Assembly: GCA_027314845.1 (NCBI GenBank)
Contig: DAHVAA010000003.1
Location: forward strand, 1-31,957
Reading direction: 5' to 3'
DNA length: 31,957 nt
From: Thermoplasmata archaeon
GTDB lineage: Archaea > Thermoplasmatota > Thermoplasmata > UBA184
A program made the position numbers and the translations under genes. A model generated the notes under the pieces. That model worked only from the letters and a program-made list of their open reading frames with translations, made no database searches and was not told where the DNA came from. Shown here in pieces: positions 30,665-31,957 of the stretch (positions are counted from its first letter, which is position 1; each line of letters opens with the position of its first letter).

Positions 30665-31367
30665 GCATCAACCGCGCTCCGGTCGGGAAGTTCTCGAGCA
30701 TCGGGGCGAGGTCGCGCCTTAGGGCGGCCTGGATCGCCTCGACCGACCGCGTGGCGTCCACGACCGTGAATCGGTCGGCGACGCTCAGCCGGTCGTACTC
30801 GCGCTTCAGGCGGCCTTGGAAGCGGGCGTAGCTCTCCTTTACGTCGTCCGAGAGGCCGAGGTCCATCCCCGCCTCGTAGTAACTGATCTTGAGCCGGGAG
30901 GCGAGCTTCCGCTTCAGGGTCACCTGCACGGGCACCTGGAAGTAGAAGACGCGATCCGGCCGGGGGGCGAACGAATAGATCGTCCGTACCCAGTCGGGGT
31001 CACAGCCGCGGGCGGCGTCGCGCGCGAAGGCGGTGAAGCCGTACCGGTCGCACACGACGAGATAGCCGGCGCGCAGCGGGGGCAGGATCTGCCGCTCGAA
31101 GCGATCGGCGAAGTCGACCGCGTGGAGAAGGGAGAACGTCGTGGGGGTCAGCAACCCCTTCTTCTTGCCGCGTCGGATCGTGCTCGCGACGAGCTCCGAG
31201 GAGTTCCACTCCGTGAAGAACACCCGATAGCCTCGAGACTGGAGCCACTTGCCGAGGAGGGCAGCCTGGGTCGACTTCCCGCTCCCGTCGAGCCCCTCGA
31301 AGACCAGGAGCCGACCGGGGTATCCGTGGCCGGAAGGGGGCGGCTCGGCGACCCGGACCTCAGGCAT
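30654..31367 (-). CDS. tmk: Thymidylate-kinase-like protein, paralog 1
   Basis: P-loop kinase, 237 residues, with a complete Walker A (EGLDGSGKSTQ, G25-T33), LID/substrate regions and CDRYGFTAFARDAARG. YYEAGMDLGLS and RLKREYDRL are shared with paralog 2. It probably phosphorylates dTMP or a related nucleotide with ATP. At 237 residues it is longer than the usual ~200-215; the first 18 residues are a proline-rich extension. It starts 8 nt before the end of the Ppx/HD gene and overlaps paralog 2 by 11 nt. The tight overlap suggests the two kinases are made together and may pair as a heterodimer. Confidence 0.82.
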   Translation of the reverse strand: MPEVRVAEPPPSGHGYPGRLLVFEGLDGSGKSTQAALLGKWLQSRGYRVFFTEWNSSELVASTIRRGKKKGLLTPTTFSLLHAVDFADRFERQILPPLRAGYLVVCDRYGFTAFARDAARGCDPDWVRTIYSFAPRPDRVFYFQVPVQVTLKRKLASRLKISYYEAGMDLGLSDDVKESYARFQGRLKREYDRLSVADRFTVVDATRSVEAIQAALRRDLAPMLENFPTGARLMHDG

Positions 31368-31957
31368 CGCGCGCGCGCACCTCGATCCCGAACACCCGTT
31401 CCATCGGTTTGCGGACCTTCTCTGCCCAGCGGGCCGGGAGCGTCGTATCGGCGGGACTAGAAAAGCTCACGGAGAGCGTCCGGCCCCCCGTGCCCAGCGA
31501 GAACTTCGGGCCCGAGGCCGACAGGATCTCTGCGACCTCGAGCACGGCCCCGAGCCGCACCGCGAGCTCGAGGTCGACGGGCCGGATGATCGGGAGGTAG
31601 CCCTTCTTCCAGTCCGAAGGCGGCGCGTCGCCTTCGTGCAGGTAGGTCGCCATCGCGGCGAGGAGGGTCTCGCGTTGGTCGAGCCCCCAGATCGGGTAGT
31701 TCTGAACGACGTAGGCGGAGTGGTGGGCGTGGTTCCAGAGGTCGATCGCCAGGCCCGCGTCGTGCATCCAGGCCGCGACGCGGAGCGCACGCGCCTCTCC
31801 GGGGCCGGCGCCCTCGAGGTGCGGGGCGAGCGCCTCGAACAGGGCGATCGCGGTCGCCGCCACCTCGCGGCCGTGCTCGAGGGGAAAGGCGAACGACTTC
31901 GCGGCCGCGACCGCGCTCCGTTCCGCGAGCGCGTCGGCGGGGACGGGCAGTTTCGCC
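31360..31957 (-). CDS. ppx: Ppx/GppA-type HD domain protein, 5' part cut by window
   Basis: The frame is open to the window edge, so only the C-terminal ~198 residues are seen. They match the HD domain found after Ppx/GppA phosphatase domains: FPLEHGREVAATAIALFEAL (first His), RVAAWMHDAGLAID (HD pair), HAHHSAYVVQNYPIWGLD, and LAVRLGAVLEVAEILSA. The family hydrolyses polyphosphate or (p)ppGpp; whether the N-terminal ASKHA domain is present cannot be seen. Its end overlaps the first thymidylate-kinase-like gene by 8 nt. A stand-alone HD hydrolase is the alternative. Confidence 0.78.
   Translation of the reverse strand, partial: AKLPVPADALAERSAVAAAKSFAFPLEHGREVAATAIALFEALAPHLEGAGPGEARALRVAAWMHDAGLAIDLWNHAHHSAYVVQNYPIWGLDQRETLLAAMATYLHEGDAPPSDWKKGYLPIIRPVDLELAVRLGAVLEVAEILSASGPKFSLGTGGRTLSVSFSSPADTTLPARWAEKVRKPMERVFGIEVRARDA

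Noticed and set aside
1..31957. CRISPR arrays, rRNA genes, transposases, integrases, toxin-antitoxin pairs
   Set aside because: No regularly spaced repeats, rRNA stretches or catalytic signatures of these were seen in either strand.

Overview
The window is GC-rich (about 70% in most lines) and archaeal. Evidence for archaea: Alba, RNA polymerase subunit L (RpoL/Rpb11), transcript-cleavage factor TFS, the archaeosine synthase ArcS, a Hef-type helicase, Tpt1/KptA, archaeal-type AsnRS, and TATA boxes about 25-30 nt upstream of many starts. A Hef helicase without nuclease domain, a bacterioopsin-activator-type HTH_10 regulator, a UbiD/UbiA pair and many small membrane-anchored surface proteins point to a high-GC, probably terrestrial member of the Thermoplasmatota. 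That placement is inference.

Layout. 1-3.4 kb: the 3' part of a DUF1614-RDD membrane protein, alba, tRNA-Leu(GAG) running directly into a zinc-ribbon/coiled-coil gene, and a GNAT acetyltransferase. 3.4-6.5 kb (minus strand): purD, then tfs and asnS coupled by a GTGA overlap. 6.6-7.6 kb: rpoL-kptA. 7.6-10.6 kb: a zinc-ribbon membrane protein, an aldehyde dehydrogenase and two small hydrophobic proteins. 10.6-13.5 kb: a family 2 glycosyltransferase divergent from a Hef-type helicase, with one TATA-like box between them. 13.5-17.1 kb: dUTPase and an HTH_10 regulator, divergent from a coupled ubiD-ubiA pair (probably quinone biosynthesis). 17.2-19.5 kb: a small basic protein, arcS, and tRNA-Val(UAC), whose gene overlaps the arcS 3' end.

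19.5-23.4 kb looks accessory. The last part of tRNA-Val is repeated exactly (18 bp) 1.9 kb downstream. Between the copies lie two paralogous six-cysteine membrane-anchored proteins in DNA of lower GC, and no integrase. Beyond the second copy are a RAD55/KaiC-like regulator broken by one frameshift and another anchored surface protein with a His/Cys-rich segment. 23.9-28.3 kb: a likely operon of cation/proton antiporter, anchored surface protein and hemerythrin-like protein, then an NqrB/RnfD-like membrane protein with an extra C-terminal exported domain. 28.3-31.96 kb: a PhoU-like regulator behind an AT-rich palindromic promoter, a SixA-like phosphatase and, converging on them, an overlapping operon of a Ppx/GppA-type HD domain protein (cut by the window end) and two divergent thymidylate-kinase-like paralogs. 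Together these suggest a phosphate/polyphosphate module.

No CRISPR array, rRNA gene, transposase or integrase was seen. Convergent genes end almost on top of each other, and mRNAs that start a transcription unit often appear leaderless.
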